Notes under the pieces: generated by a model
What the model was told of the DNA's origin: nothing
Seen by the model: the letters and a program-made list of their open reading frames with translations, nothing else
Databases searched by the model: none
Source of the DNA: an uncultured Clostridia bacterium
Lineage (GTDB): Bacteria; Bacillota; Clostridia; Oscillospirales; Oscillospiraceae
DNA: 14,703 nt
Direction: 5' to 3'
Assembly (NCBI GenBank): GCA_937907975.1
Contig: CALEQS010000211.1
Span: 1 to 14,703 of the forward strand
Position numbers and translations under genes: made by a program
Part shown: positions 6,178 to 13,333 of the stretch, piece after piece
Position numbering within the stretch: position 1 is the first letter of the stretch
Layout of the letters: every line of letters starts with the position of its first letter

Positions 6178-7983
6178 ATGCATCCAAATCGAATGCCCGG
6201 CGGCGGAATGCGCACGCCGGAGAAGAGCAAGCGCGGCATTTCCGGCCTGCTCCGGGAACTGTTTTCCTATTCTGAAAAACTGAAGGTGCCCATGGTCGTC
6301 GCACTGCTGCTGGCGGTGCTGGGCGCGGTGCTGACCATCATCGGCCCGAACCAGCTCAGCCGCATCACCGACCTGATCTCCAATGCACTGTATGGCGATA
6401 TTGACCTTGCGGCCGTCGGCCGTGTGGGTGTGCTGCTGCTTGTGATCTACGGCATCAGCGCCCTTGCCACCTATATTGAGCACTATATCATGGCGACCAT
6501 CACGCTGGGCCTGTCCAAGCAGCTGCGGGATGACCTGTCCGGCAAGATCAACCGGGTGCCCATGCAGTATTTCAACACCATGTCCCATGGCGACATTCTG
6601 AGCCGGGTCACCAACGATGTCAGCACCCTTCAGCAGACCCTGTCCAACAGCCTGCCCTCCATGATCAGCTCCGGTGCCCAGTTCGTGGGCTGTCTCATCA
6701 TGATGTTTGTCACGGAGTGGCGCATGGCGCTGGCCGCGATACTGGTCACCCTGCTGGGCTTCGGCGCCATGATGCTCATTATGCGCCGCTCCCAGAAGTA
6801 TTTCTTTGCCCGTCAGCAGAATCTGGGCAGAGTCAACGGCTATGTGGAGGAGATGTACTCCGGCCATGACGTGGTGCGCCTGTCCCGGGCGGAGCGGAAG
6901 ATGAAGGACAATTTCCGCACCCAGAATCAGGCGGTCTATGACGCGGAGTGGAAGAGCCAGTTCCTTTCCGGCATCATGCAGCCGCTGATGACTGTCATCG
7001 GCAATCTGGGCTATGTGGCGGTGTGTGTCCTCGGCTCTGCACTGGCCATGAACGGCCAGATCAGCTTTGGCGTGATCGTTGCGTTCATCATGTATGTCCG
7101 TCTGTTTACCAGCCCGCTGAGCACCATTGCCCAGGGCCTGACCCAGATGCAGTCCGCCGCCGCCGCCGGCGACCGGGTGTTCGACTTCCTGCAGGAGGAG
7201 GAACTGCCCGATGAGAGTGACAAGCGGGATGCGCCCGCCGATGTGCGGGGCGAGGTGGAGTTTGACCATGTGCGCTTCAGCTATCCCAGCAACCCGGACA
7301 AGATCATCATCAAGGACTTCTCAGCCCATATCAAACCGGGCCAGAAGGTGGCCATCGTCGGTCCCACCGGCGCGGGCAAGACCACTATGGTCAATCTGCT
7401 CATGCGCTTCTATGATCTGAACGGCGGTGAGATCCGCATTGACGGCATTCCCACCACCGAGATGCGCCGATCCAGCGTCCACGGTCTGTTCGGCATGGTG
7501 CTGCAGGACACCTGGCTCTTTGAGGGCACTGTCCGGGAGAATCTGGTCTACAATAAGACCGGCGTCACCGACACCCAACTGGAGCAGGCCTGCCGTGCCT
7601 GCGGTATCTACCACTTTGTAGAGACGCTGCCCAATGGCTTTGACACGGTGCTGGGCGAGAATATCGCCATCTCTGCCGGTCAGAAGCAGCTCTTTACCAT
7701 TGCCCGCGCCATGATCCAGAACAGCCCCATGCTGATCCTGGACGAGGCCACCTCCTCGGTGGATACCCGGACGGAGCTGCTCACCCAGCGGGCCATGGAT
7801 CAGCTGACGGAAAACCGCACCAGTTTTGTCATTGCCCACCGGCTGTCCACGATCAAGAATGCCGATCTCATTCTGGTTATGAAGGACGGCGACATCATCG
7901 AGCAGGGCGACCATGCTTCCCTGCTGGCCAAGGGCGGCTTCTACGCTGACCTCTATAACAGCCAATTTGATAAGGCGTCTTAA
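6178..7983 (+). CDS. heterodimeric ABC exporter, subunit 2 (catalytic NBD, BmrD/TM288-like)
   Basis: The 601-residue half-transporter has a short charged N-terminus, a six-helix type-1 exporter domain (segments near 37-57, 82-104, 162-178, 183-202, 268-290, 295-312) and an NBD. The NBD has Walker A GPTGAGKT (395-402), Q-loop Q443, Walker B LILDE with the catalytic E523, and H-loop H554. Its signature is ISAGQ (498-502), with Ala in place of the first Gly of SGGQ. That altered signature faces the Walker A of subunit 1, so both halves of the degenerate ATP site are present. AGGAGG (6163-6168) lies 9 nt before the ATG at 6178 and the gap to the previous stop is 16 nt. A competing out-of-frame ATG at 6173 is too close to the ribosome binding site. 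In-frame ATGs at 6193 and 6208 cannot be fully excluded. Confidence 0.93.
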   Translation: MHPNRMPGGGMRTPEKSKRGISGLLRELFSYSEKLKVPMVVALLLAVLGAVLTIIGPNQLSRITDLISNALYGDIDLAAVGRVGVLLLVIYGISALATYIEHYIMATITLGLSKQLRDDLSGKINRVPMQYFNTMSHGDILSRVTNDVSTLQQTLSNSLPSMISSGAQFVGCLIMMFVTEWRMALAAILVTLLGFGAMMLIMRRSQKYFFARQQNLGRVNGYVEEMYSGHDVVRLSRAERKMKDNFRTQNQAVYDAEWKSQFLSGIMQPLMTVIGNLGYVAVCVLGSALAMNGQISFGVIVAFIMYVRLFTSPLSTIAQGLTQMQSAAAAGDRVFDFLQEEELPDESDKRDAPADVRGEVEFDHVRFSYPSNPDKIIIKDFSAHIKPGQKVAIVGPTGAGKTTMVNLLMRFYDLNGGEIRIDGIPTTEMRRSSVHGLFGMVLQDTWLFEGTVRENLVYNKTGVTDTQLEQACRACGIYHFVETLPNGFDTVLGENIAISAGQKQLFTIARAMIQNSPMLILDEATSSVDTRTELLTQRAMDQLTENRTSFVIAHRLSTIKNADLILVMKDGDIIEQGDHASLLAKGGFYADLYNSQFDKAS

Positions 7984-7987
7984 AAGG

Positions 7988-8028
7988 AAAAGAAGGCCGC
8001 CCGGCGTATGCCGGGCGGCCTTCTTTTT
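7988..8028. terminator. bidirectional Rho-independent terminator between the converging exporter and rel-mrp operons
   Basis: A 14-bp GC-rich perfect stem (7992-8005 with 8010-8023) has a GTAT loop and is flanked by A runs on the left and T runs on the right. The pairing can extend into these runs. In plus orientation it ends in TTCTTTTT after the exporter genes. In minus orientation it ends in TTCTTTTCCTTTT, 7 nt past the mrp stop. Both converging operons can use it. Confidence 0.88.
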
Positions 8029-8034
8029 GCGGTA

Positions 8035-8907
8035 TTATTTCATAAGTGCGGTGATCATCTTGCAGGTGTCGGCCAGATAGTCCTTCTGGAAGTCCTCCAG
8101 ACGGCCCTCATCGCAGGCCTGGGCCAGCTCCGGGTCAATGGGCAGCTGGGCCAGCAGGGGAATGTTGTTGGCTTTGGCTACCTCATCGGCGTGGCTCTTG
8201 CCAAAGATGTTCAGCTTCTTGCCGCAGTCGGGGCAGATGAAATAGCTGAAGTTCTCCACCAGACCGAGAACGGGGATGTTCATCATCTGGGCCATTTTGA
8301 CCGCCTTGGTGACGATCATGCTGACCAGATCCTGGGGAGAGGTGACCATGACGATGCCGTCCACAGGCAGGCTCTGGAACACCGTCAGCGGCACGTCGCC
8401 GGTTCCGGGAGGCATATCCACAAACAGATAGTCCAGTTCGCCCCAGCACACATCCGTCCAGAACTGCTTGACGACGCCGGCGATGACCGGGCCGCGCCAG
8501 ACGACGGGATCGGTTTCGTTTTCCGTCAGCAGATTCAGGCTCATGACGGCAATGCCGGTGCCGGTCAACGCGGGCAGAATGCCCTGATCGCTGCCCACGG
8601 CCCGCTCGTGGATGCCGAAGGCTTTTGGGATGGAGGGGCCGGTGATGTCGGCGTCCAGGATGCCGACGCGGTAGCCCATCCGGGCCATGGTGACCGCCAG
8701 CTGGCTGGTGACCATGCTTTTGCCCACGCCGCCCTTGCCGCTGACCACGCCAATGACGTGACGGATAACGGAATGGGGATTGCAGGGCTCGTGAAGATCC
8801 TGCGGTTCGCCGCAGCTGTGGCCGCAGGTGCCGCAGTCGTGGGTGCAGCCGCTCTCGGCTTCACTGCCGCAGCCGGAGCAGCCCTGCTGTTTGTATTCTT
8901 CGCTCAT
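8035..8907 (-). CDS. mrp: Mrp/NBP35 family Fe-S cluster carrier ATPase with Cys-rich N-terminus
   Basis: The 290-residue P-loop protein has the deviant Walker A GKGGVGKS (57-64), the switch I segment DADITGPSIP, a Walker B-like DYLFVDMPPGTGD and a C-terminal CPDC pair. That CPDC is the cluster-bridging cysteine pair of ApbC/Nbp35 dimers. The family binds and transfers 4Fe-4S clusters in the cytoplasm in an ATP-dependent way. The N-terminal 45 residues hold seven cysteines (C10, C13, C21, C25, C28, C32, C42), including CSGC and CTHDCGTCGHSC, as in many clostridial Mrp proteins. Bacterial ApbC of proteobacteria instead has a DUF59 domain there, which is missing. The ATG at 8907 has an AAAGGATC site upstream. 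It is the last gene of the operon, 48 nt after the kinase, with no terminator between. Confidence 0.93.
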   Translation of the reverse strand: MSEEYKQQGCSGCGSEAESGCTHDCGTCGHSCGEPQDLHEPCNPHSVIRHVIGVVSGKGGVGKSMVTSQLAVTMARMGYRVGILDADITGPSIPKAFGIHERAVGSDQGILPALTGTGIAVMSLNLLTENETDPVVWRGPVIAGVVKQFWTDVCWGELDYLFVDMPPGTGDVPLTVFQSLPVDGIVMVTSPQDLVSMIVTKAVKMAQMMNIPVLGLVENFSYFICPDCGKKLNIFGKSHADEVAKANNIPLLAQLPIDPELAQACDEGRLEDFQKDYLADTCKMITALMK

Positions 8908-8955
8908 ATGATTTGATCCTTTCTGTTGATTTGTTCAGGGAAATGAACGGAGTTC

Positions 8956-9891
8956 TCAATAGTGGTAGCTTCCGCCGCCGATAAATTCCCGGATCAGAGA
9001 TTCTGGGGCCACCAGGGCGGGATCAATGCTCTCCAGCGTTTCAAAGGAGCGGATCATATCCAGCAGCTCCCGCCGCCGGGGATTCTCCTCTGGCACTGCC
9101 TCAAAAAGCGGAAGTGCGAAGTGCTTCATAACGGAGACTTCGTAGGGGAGAGAGGAGTCAAAGATAATGTCAGCCCGGTGCTTGAAGGGGGAGATGTAGA
9201 GCTTTTCGCCCCGGCGCACATTGGCCCATTGGGCCAGCGTGCCCACCACATCACTGCCCCGGAAGTTCATGTCCCGGACAGCCCGGCGGACCAGACGCAT
9301 CCAGGTGCCCTTGAAGATCACCGATTCGCCGTCCATGATATTGGAGCGGGCGGAGATATAGATCTTCTCTGCCTCCGGGTGCTGACCGGCAACGGCGTCG
9401 TTCAGAGCGTGGATGCCCTCAAAGACGGCCACCTCATTTTTTTGAAGCCTCAGCGGGGTGCACCGGCTGGTGTCCCGCATCTGGCGGCAGAAATCATAGT
9501 GGGGGATGAGCACTTCCTCGCCCTTGGTCAGCGCAGTGAAGTGCTCATTCAGCAGTGCCATGTCCATGCACAGCGGCGACTCAAAGTCGTAGCTGCCGTC
9601 CTTGGTGCGGGGCGTCGTCTCCGGCGAGACGGTCAGAAAATAGTTGTCCATGGAGATGGTCTGGGTGACCACGCCTCGGCGCTCCAACGCCTCGTCGATC
9701 TTCATGGCCGTGGTAGTCTTGCCGGAGCCGGAGGGGCCGCTGAGCAGAACGATGGGGCTCTGGGGCAGATTCTCAATGATCTTTTCCGCCGCCCGGTCTA
9801 CTTTGCGCTGAAATTCGGCGTCACATTCCTCCAGAAAGCCCTTTGTGTCCGAACGAATGGCCTCATTGATTTTGGAAAGCTGATATGCCAT
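8956..9891 (-). CDS. nucleoside (uridine) kinase-like P-loop kinase
   Basis: The 311-residue product resembles uridine kinase/phosphoribulokinase-type enzymes common in Clostridia. Walker A is GPSGSGKTT (52-60). SMDNYF (80-85) has the Asp expected at the catalytic position, and YDFESP (101-106) and VFEGIHALND (156-165) form the substrate-site and Walker B region. A lid-like VRRAVRDMNFRG (201-212) and the QWANVRRGE segment follow. The C-terminal LIREFIGGGSYHY is typical of clostridial 'nucleoside kinase' entries. Many of those relatives are about 550 residues long with N-terminal TGS and tRNA-synthetase-like domains that are absent here. It likely phosphorylates a nucleoside using ATP or GTP, but the substrate is unproven. 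The ATG at 9891 is preceded by AAGGAAGGAG and lies 16 nt after the hemZ stop. A longer in-frame reading to 9963 runs inside hemZ and is rejected. Confidence 0.85.
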   Translation of the reverse strand: MAYQLSKINEAIRSDTKGFLEECDAEFQRKVDRAAEKIIENLPQSPIVLLSGPSGSGKTTTAMKIDEALERRGVVTQTISMDNYFLTVSPETTPRTKDGSYDFESPLCMDMALLNEHFTALTKGEEVLIPHYDFCRQMRDTSRCTPLRLQKNEVAVFEGIHALNDAVAGQHPEAEKIYISARSNIMDGESVIFKGTWMRLVRRAVRDMNFRGSDVVGTLAQWANVRRGEKLYISPFKHRADIIFDSSLPYEVSVMKHFALPLFEAVPEENPRRRELLDMIRSFETLESIDPALVAPESLIREFIGGGSYHY

Positions 9892-9907
9892 GCAAAACGC
9901 TCCTTCC

Positions 9908-11380
9908 TTACAGCGAGCGCTGGAAGTCCACCAGCTCCGCTTTGTCCTGACAGAGCTGGTCAATGCGTTCCATGTACTGCTGCGGATATTTCGGATTTGT
10001 GAGCCGCACCACCTTGCCGGTGGCGGGATTGGTCAGCTTGGTCGAACCGCCGGCACCCAGCGCCAGAATAGAGTGCAGCTCTTCCATAATGCAGATGTTG
10101 TAAAGCCCCTCGGTGCCCGGTTTGCACCAGCCGATGTTCTCCAGTGCGCCGGACATATATTTCTGGCGGTAGAGATAGTAGGGGATCTGTCCGGCGGCGC
10201 GGAGCGCATCCCATGCGTAATCCAGCATGGCGGAGGTCTCCTCGCCAGAAGGCAGGCCCTCCCGTTCCATCATGAGCCGCGCCCCCTTTTTGAGGGCCAG
10301 TGTGTGGACGGTGATATTTTCGGGATTCAGCGAGAGCACCGTGTCCAGTGTATCCCGGAAGCCGGCCACGCTGTCCCTGGGCAGACCGGCAATCAGATCC
10401 ATGTTTACAATGGGGATGCCGCTTTTGCGGACGATGTCGTAGGCGGTCAGAATATCCGCCGCTGTGTGGGAGCGCCCCATGGCCCGCAGAACCTCGTCCT
10501 GCATCGTCTGGGGGTTGACCGACACCCGGTCCACGTCCAGATCCCGGAGCACCGCCATTTTGTCGGCGGTGATGGTGTCCGGCCGTCCGGCCTCCACAGT
10601 GAATTCCGCCAGCCGGTCCAGCTCCAGCACCTGCCGCAGATGGGAGATCAGGTGTTCCAGCTGGGGAGCGCTCAGAGTGGTAGGGGTGCCGCCGCCGATG
10701 TAGATGGTGCGCACCTTGGCCCCGGCTTCGCGGAGATAGCCCGCCGCCGCGTCGATTTCCTGATCCAGCGCCGCAAGATAGGGCTCCACCAGCTTGAGTG
10801 CGCGCTGTACGTCGGCGGAGACAAAGCTGCAGTAGGCGCACCGGGTGGGGCAGAAGGGAATGCCCACATAGAGGGAGAGATCGTTCTTTTCCAGCTTCTG
10901 TTCTGCCGCGATGCTCGACCGGGCGGCGTCCAGCGCCAGTTCTGTGCGGGCGGGGGAGACAAAAAAATCGTTCCGGAACAGCCTGCGCACCTGCGCTTCG
11001 GAGCCGGTCTCCTTCAGTGCCTTGCTAGCCAGCTTGGCCGGGCGGATGCCGGTCAGCGCGCCCCACGGCGGCTGGATGCCGGTGCAGGCGACGGCGGCCT
11101 TGTAGAAGGACTGTTTTATGATACGCTGCAGAAGCCGGTCACGCACCAGGTCATCGGTCAGTTCACTGACCGCCACCCGGGAGATGCCAACGGCGGTTTT
11201 GCCGTCCAAGGTGAGCTCGGTCCGGGCAGTGGCCCAGCTCCTGCCCAGCGACAGGGAGGACACGGCGCTCTGCGGCTCGCCGGCATCGGGGGCATAGACC
11301 GGTTTTTCGCCGGGAAAGAGCGCCAGCATGATCTGCTCCACAGCGTATTTGTATTTGTGATGAATGAGCTTGAGATACAT
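9908..11380 (-). CDS. hemZ: oxygen-independent coproporphyrinogen III dehydrogenase-like radical SAM protein HemZ
   Basis: The 490-residue protein (Bacillus HemZ is about 500) contains the HemZ-specific QPPWGALTGIRPAKL block (103-117) ahead of the radical SAM barrel. The 4Fe-4S ligands are C177, C181 and C184 in CPTRCAYCSF, followed by the SAM-binding GGGTPT (229-234) and the HemN-like FTVEAGRPDT and RVSVNPQTM blocks. The family is annotated as converting coproporphyrinogen III to protoporphyrinogen IX anaerobically, although activity in organisms lacking a full haem pathway is uncertain. HemW is the closest alternative but lacks the N-terminal PPWGALTGIRP domain. The ATG at 11380 follows CGGGAG, 18 nt after the upstream stop. 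It is the fifth gene of the rel operon, and the Fe-S carrier mrp lies two genes downstream. Confidence 0.9.
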   Translation of the reverse strand: MYLKLIHHKYKYAVEQIMLALFPGEKPVYAPDAGEPQSAVSSLSLGRSWATARTELTLDGKTAVGISRVAVSELTDDLVRDRLLQRIIKQSFYKAAVACTGIQPPWGALTGIRPAKLASKALKETGSEAQVRRLFRNDFFVSPARTELALDAARSSIAAEQKLEKNDLSLYVGIPFCPTRCAYCSFVSADVQRALKLVEPYLAALDQEIDAAAGYLREAGAKVRTIYIGGGTPTTLSAPQLEHLISHLRQVLELDRLAEFTVEAGRPDTITADKMAVLRDLDVDRVSVNPQTMQDEVLRAMGRSHTAADILTAYDIVRKSGIPIVNMDLIAGLPRDSVAGFRDTLDTVLSLNPENITVHTLALKKGARLMMEREGLPSGEETSAMLDYAWDALRAAGQIPYYLYRQKYMSGALENIGWCKPGTEGLYNICIMEELHSILALGAGGSTKLTNPATGKVVRLTNPKYPQQYMERIDQLCQDKAELVDFQRSL

Positions 11381-11398
11381 AGTATGCTCCCGTTTGGT

Positions 11399-12211
11399 TT
11401 ATTTTTGAGGGAAAGCGCCCGTGCGGCGCAGTCTGCGCCAGTAAACAGCGGCGTCAGGAGCGGTATCCACGTCGATGATTGCCAGCTCGCCCCGGTCGAT
11501 CATATCCTGCACCCGCAGGGCGATGCTGGCGTCGCTGAGGGCAGGCAGACGGCAGATCGTCCGGCCGATGAGAAACGCCTCATCAAATTCCGCTTCCAGC
11601 CCGCGAATTTCCTGCCGGAGGATGCTGTCATAGAAATCCGGCGGAACGCTCGTGAGCCGGCCGTTGACCACCGCCCGGAGCGGTGCGTTTTCCCGGCGCA
11701 GTCCCTGCCAGATGCGGCTCCATGCGACCTGATCTTCGGGGGAGATAGGCTGTGCCAGCCGGGAGAAGAACTCCCAGCGCTCCGGTTCGACCTCACCCCA
11801 GTCGCGGAAAAATTCCGCACTGCCGTCAGGCAGAAGATTCGGGCAGGGCAGCTTTACCGCCCAGACCGGGCCGGTAAAGTGAATCTGCGTCAGCTGATCC
11901 ATCAGAAAAGCAAAGCCGCACAGCTCATCCGGCGCGTCGCTGTACCAGACGCGCACTTCATCGCCGGACTCCTTCAGCCGCTTCAGTTTAGCGGTATAGC
12001 GCATTTCCTCCGCGGCGACTGTCTGTGCCTGCATGGAAGCCGCTCCGTACAACCGCTCCAGTGCGGCCAGCCGCTTCGGGCCGGGAACAGACTCGGAAAT
12101 ATCGCCGAAGCTCAGCAAAAAAGGGAGAGGAAGAATGTTGTCGAGCCTGACAAACTGCGGGCAGTTTTGCAGGCTGCCCGCCGCGCTGTCGCTGAATACC
12201 ACTTCCAGCAT
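11399..12211 (-). CDS. DUF1835/DUF3658 domain protein, function unknown
   Basis: This 270-residue protein is not functionally characterised. The N-terminal half begins MLEVVFSDSAAGSLQ and continues with LPLPFLLSFGDISE (27-40) and RVWYSDAPDELCGFAFLMDQL (87-107). That is the GDSxxGSL..., W.G..A.E...L pattern of DUF1835 (PF08874). The C-terminal half, with VNGRLTSVPPDFYDSIL (182-198), FDEAFLIGRTI (209-219) and ALRVQDMIDRGELAIID (231-247), fits DUF3658 (PF12395). No signal peptide or membrane segment is visible, so it should be cytosolic. Family assignment is from remembered patterns and not from a search. The ATG at 12211 has AAGGAGG 9 nt upstream. It sits between the metallo-hydrolase and hemZ with gaps of about 20 nt, so it is co-transcribed with rel. 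Confidence 0.75.
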   Translation of the reverse strand: MLEVVFSDSAAGSLQNCPQFVRLDNILPLPFLLSFGDISESVPGPKRLAALERLYGAASMQAQTVAAEEMRYTAKLKRLKESGDEVRVWYSDAPDELCGFAFLMDQLTQIHFTGPVWAVKLPCPNLLPDGSAEFFRDWGEVEPERWEFFSRLAQPISPEDQVAWSRIWQGLRRENAPLRAVVNGRLTSVPPDFYDSILRQEIRGLEAEFDEAFLIGRTICRLPALSDASIALRVQDMIDRGELAIIDVDTAPDAAVYWRRLRRTGAFPQK

Positions 12212-12234
12212 GATTGTGTTCCTCCTTCAACGGC

Positions 12235-12849
12235 TCAGAGCCGCTGCATGAACGGATTATATTTGCGTTCGTAGTCCAGCGTGGTGCTGCCCTCATGGCC
12301 GGGATAGACCCGGTAATTGCCGGGCAGATCGCTGAGCCGCTTCAGAGAGCGCTGCATATCGGCAAAGCTGCCGCCGGGGAAATCGGTGCGGCCGCAGGAG
12401 CCGTTGAACAGCGTGTCGCCGGTGAAGAGCACATCCTCCACCTTTAGCGTGACGGAGCCGGGGGTGTGGCCCGGGGTGCGGAGTACATCCACTGCCAGGC
12501 TGCCCACATGGACCGTGCTGCCCTCGTCGTAGAAGCGAATGGACTCCACCGGACCCATCTTGTAGCCAAACTGGCCGCCGTCCCGGGCCTCGGGATAGTC
12601 GGTCTTGGTGATATAGACGGGCAGACCGGGATAGACCGCCAGCAGATCTGGCACGCCCAGCACATGGTCAAAGTGGCCGTGGGTCAGCAGAATGAGCTTT
12701 ACGTCCAGATCGTTCTTCTTGATGTGCGCCAGGATCTGATCGGCGCTTCCGCCGGGATCAATCACGGCAGTGGCATTGCCTGCCGTTTCATCGGTGAGCA
12801 GATAGCAGTTGGTGCCGATCAGGCCGACCTGCAGAGAATCTAATTTCAT
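12235..12849 (-). CDS. MBL-fold metallo-hydrolase, glyoxalase II-like (YcbL/GloB type)
   Basis: The 204-residue protein has the full metallo-beta-lactamase-fold metal set: THGHFDH (56-62, giving H57, H59, D61, H62), GHTPGS (127-132, H128), GDTLF (144-148, D145) and PGHE (183-186, H185). The GRTDFPGGS segment (153-161) is typical of short glyoxalase II-like enzymes of the YcbL group. It should bind two metal ions and hydrolyse a thioester such as an acylated low-molecular-weight thiol; the real substrate is unknown. The start at 12849 was chosen because GAGGTG lies about 8 nt before it. The in-frame ATG five codons upstream (12864) overlaps that ribosome binding site. It follows dtd by 27 nt. 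Confidence 0.9.
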   Translation of the reverse strand: MKLDSLQVGLIGTNCYLLTDETAGNATAVIDPGGSADQILAHIKKNDLDVKLILLTHGHFDHVLGVPDLLAVYPGLPVYITKTDYPEARDGGQFGYKMGPVESIRFYDEGSTVHVGSLAVDVLRTPGHTPGSVTLKVEDVLFTGDTLFNGSCGRTDFPGGSFADMQRSLKRLSDLPGNYRVYPGHEGSTTLDYERKYNPFMQRL

Positions 12850-12876
12850 AGTAAAACACCTCACATATGGGGATAG

Positions 12877-13329
12877 TCAATTTTTGATCCAGTCCTTTGA
12901 GTCAAAGAGCAGCGTGACCGGGCCGTCGTTGCAGGATTCCACCTGCATATCCGCGCCGAACTCGCCGTGCTCCACATGGAAGCCCAGCTTTTTGCACTCG
13001 GCCATGAACCGTTCGTAGAGCGGCACCGCCAGCGCGGGCTTGGCGGCCCCGGTAAAACCGGGACGGCGGGATTTCAGGTCGGCATAGAGGGTGAACTGAC
13101 TGACGACGAGCAGTTCACCGCCTACGGCGGCCAGATTGCGGTTCATCTTGCCGTTTTCATCCTCAAAGACCCGGCAGCCGCAGACCTTGTCGGCCAGCAG
13201 CACGGCGTCCTGTTCACTGTCCTCCGGGCCAACGCCCAGCAGGATCAGAAAGCCTTTGTCAATTTTGCCGTTTACATTTCCGTCGATCGTCACGCTGGCA
13301 GAGCGGACGCGGGTGACCACAGCTTTCAT
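12877..13329 (-). CDS. dtd: D-aminoacyl-tRNA deacylase
   Basis: The 150-residue protein matches Dtd in length and in all signature blocks: MKAVVTRVRSASVTIDG at the start, LGVGPEDS, KMNRNL, the SQFTLYAD active-site motif (77-84) and NDGPVT (134-139). NDGPVT supplies the cross-subunit Gly-cisPro that rejects L-amino acids. It acts as a homodimer in the cytoplasm, cleaving D-amino acids (and glycine mischarged on tRNA-Ala) from tRNA. Only 4 nt separate the rel stop from its ATG, and the AAGGGGTGAG ribosome binding site overlaps the end of rel. Translation of the two is therefore likely coupled. The rel-dtd pair is a conserved Firmicutes arrangement. Confidence 0.97.
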   Translation of the reverse strand: MKAVVTRVRSASVTIDGNVNGKIDKGFLILLGVGPEDSEQDAVLLADKVCGCRVFEDENGKMNRNLAAVGGELLVVSQFTLYADLKSRRPGFTGAAKPALAVPLYERFMAECKKLGFHVEHGEFGADMQVESCNDGPVTLLFDSKDWIKN

Positions 13330-13333
13330 AGTC

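Noticed and set aside
4410..6239. A 609-codon minus-strand open frame opposite the first ABC gene
   Set aside because: The translation is His/Asp/Gln/Gly-rich with no recognisable domain, and the plus strand encodes an ABC subunit with all NBD motifs. It is treated as a shadow.
6173..6283. 36-codon Cys-rich frame starting at an ATG 5 nt before the second ABC start
   Set aside because: Its ATG is only 4 nt from AGGAGG, which is too close, and it overlaps the transporter out of frame. The ATG at 6178 has proper 9-nt spacing. It may be an accidental frame.
8922..8948. Small hairpin between the kinase and mrp genes (GTTCA/TGAAC on the minus strand)
   Set aside because: Only about five base pairs, no following U tract, so it is unlikely to be a terminator or a promoter-proximal element. 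The genes are read as one operon.
9890..12274. A 794-codon plus-strand open frame spanning kinase, hemZ and the DUF1835 gene
   Set aside because: It is antisense to three well-supported genes, runs across their intergenic gaps, and its translation is rich in His, Gln, Gly and Arg without family motifs. It reflects codon bias of GC-rich genes read on the opposite strand.
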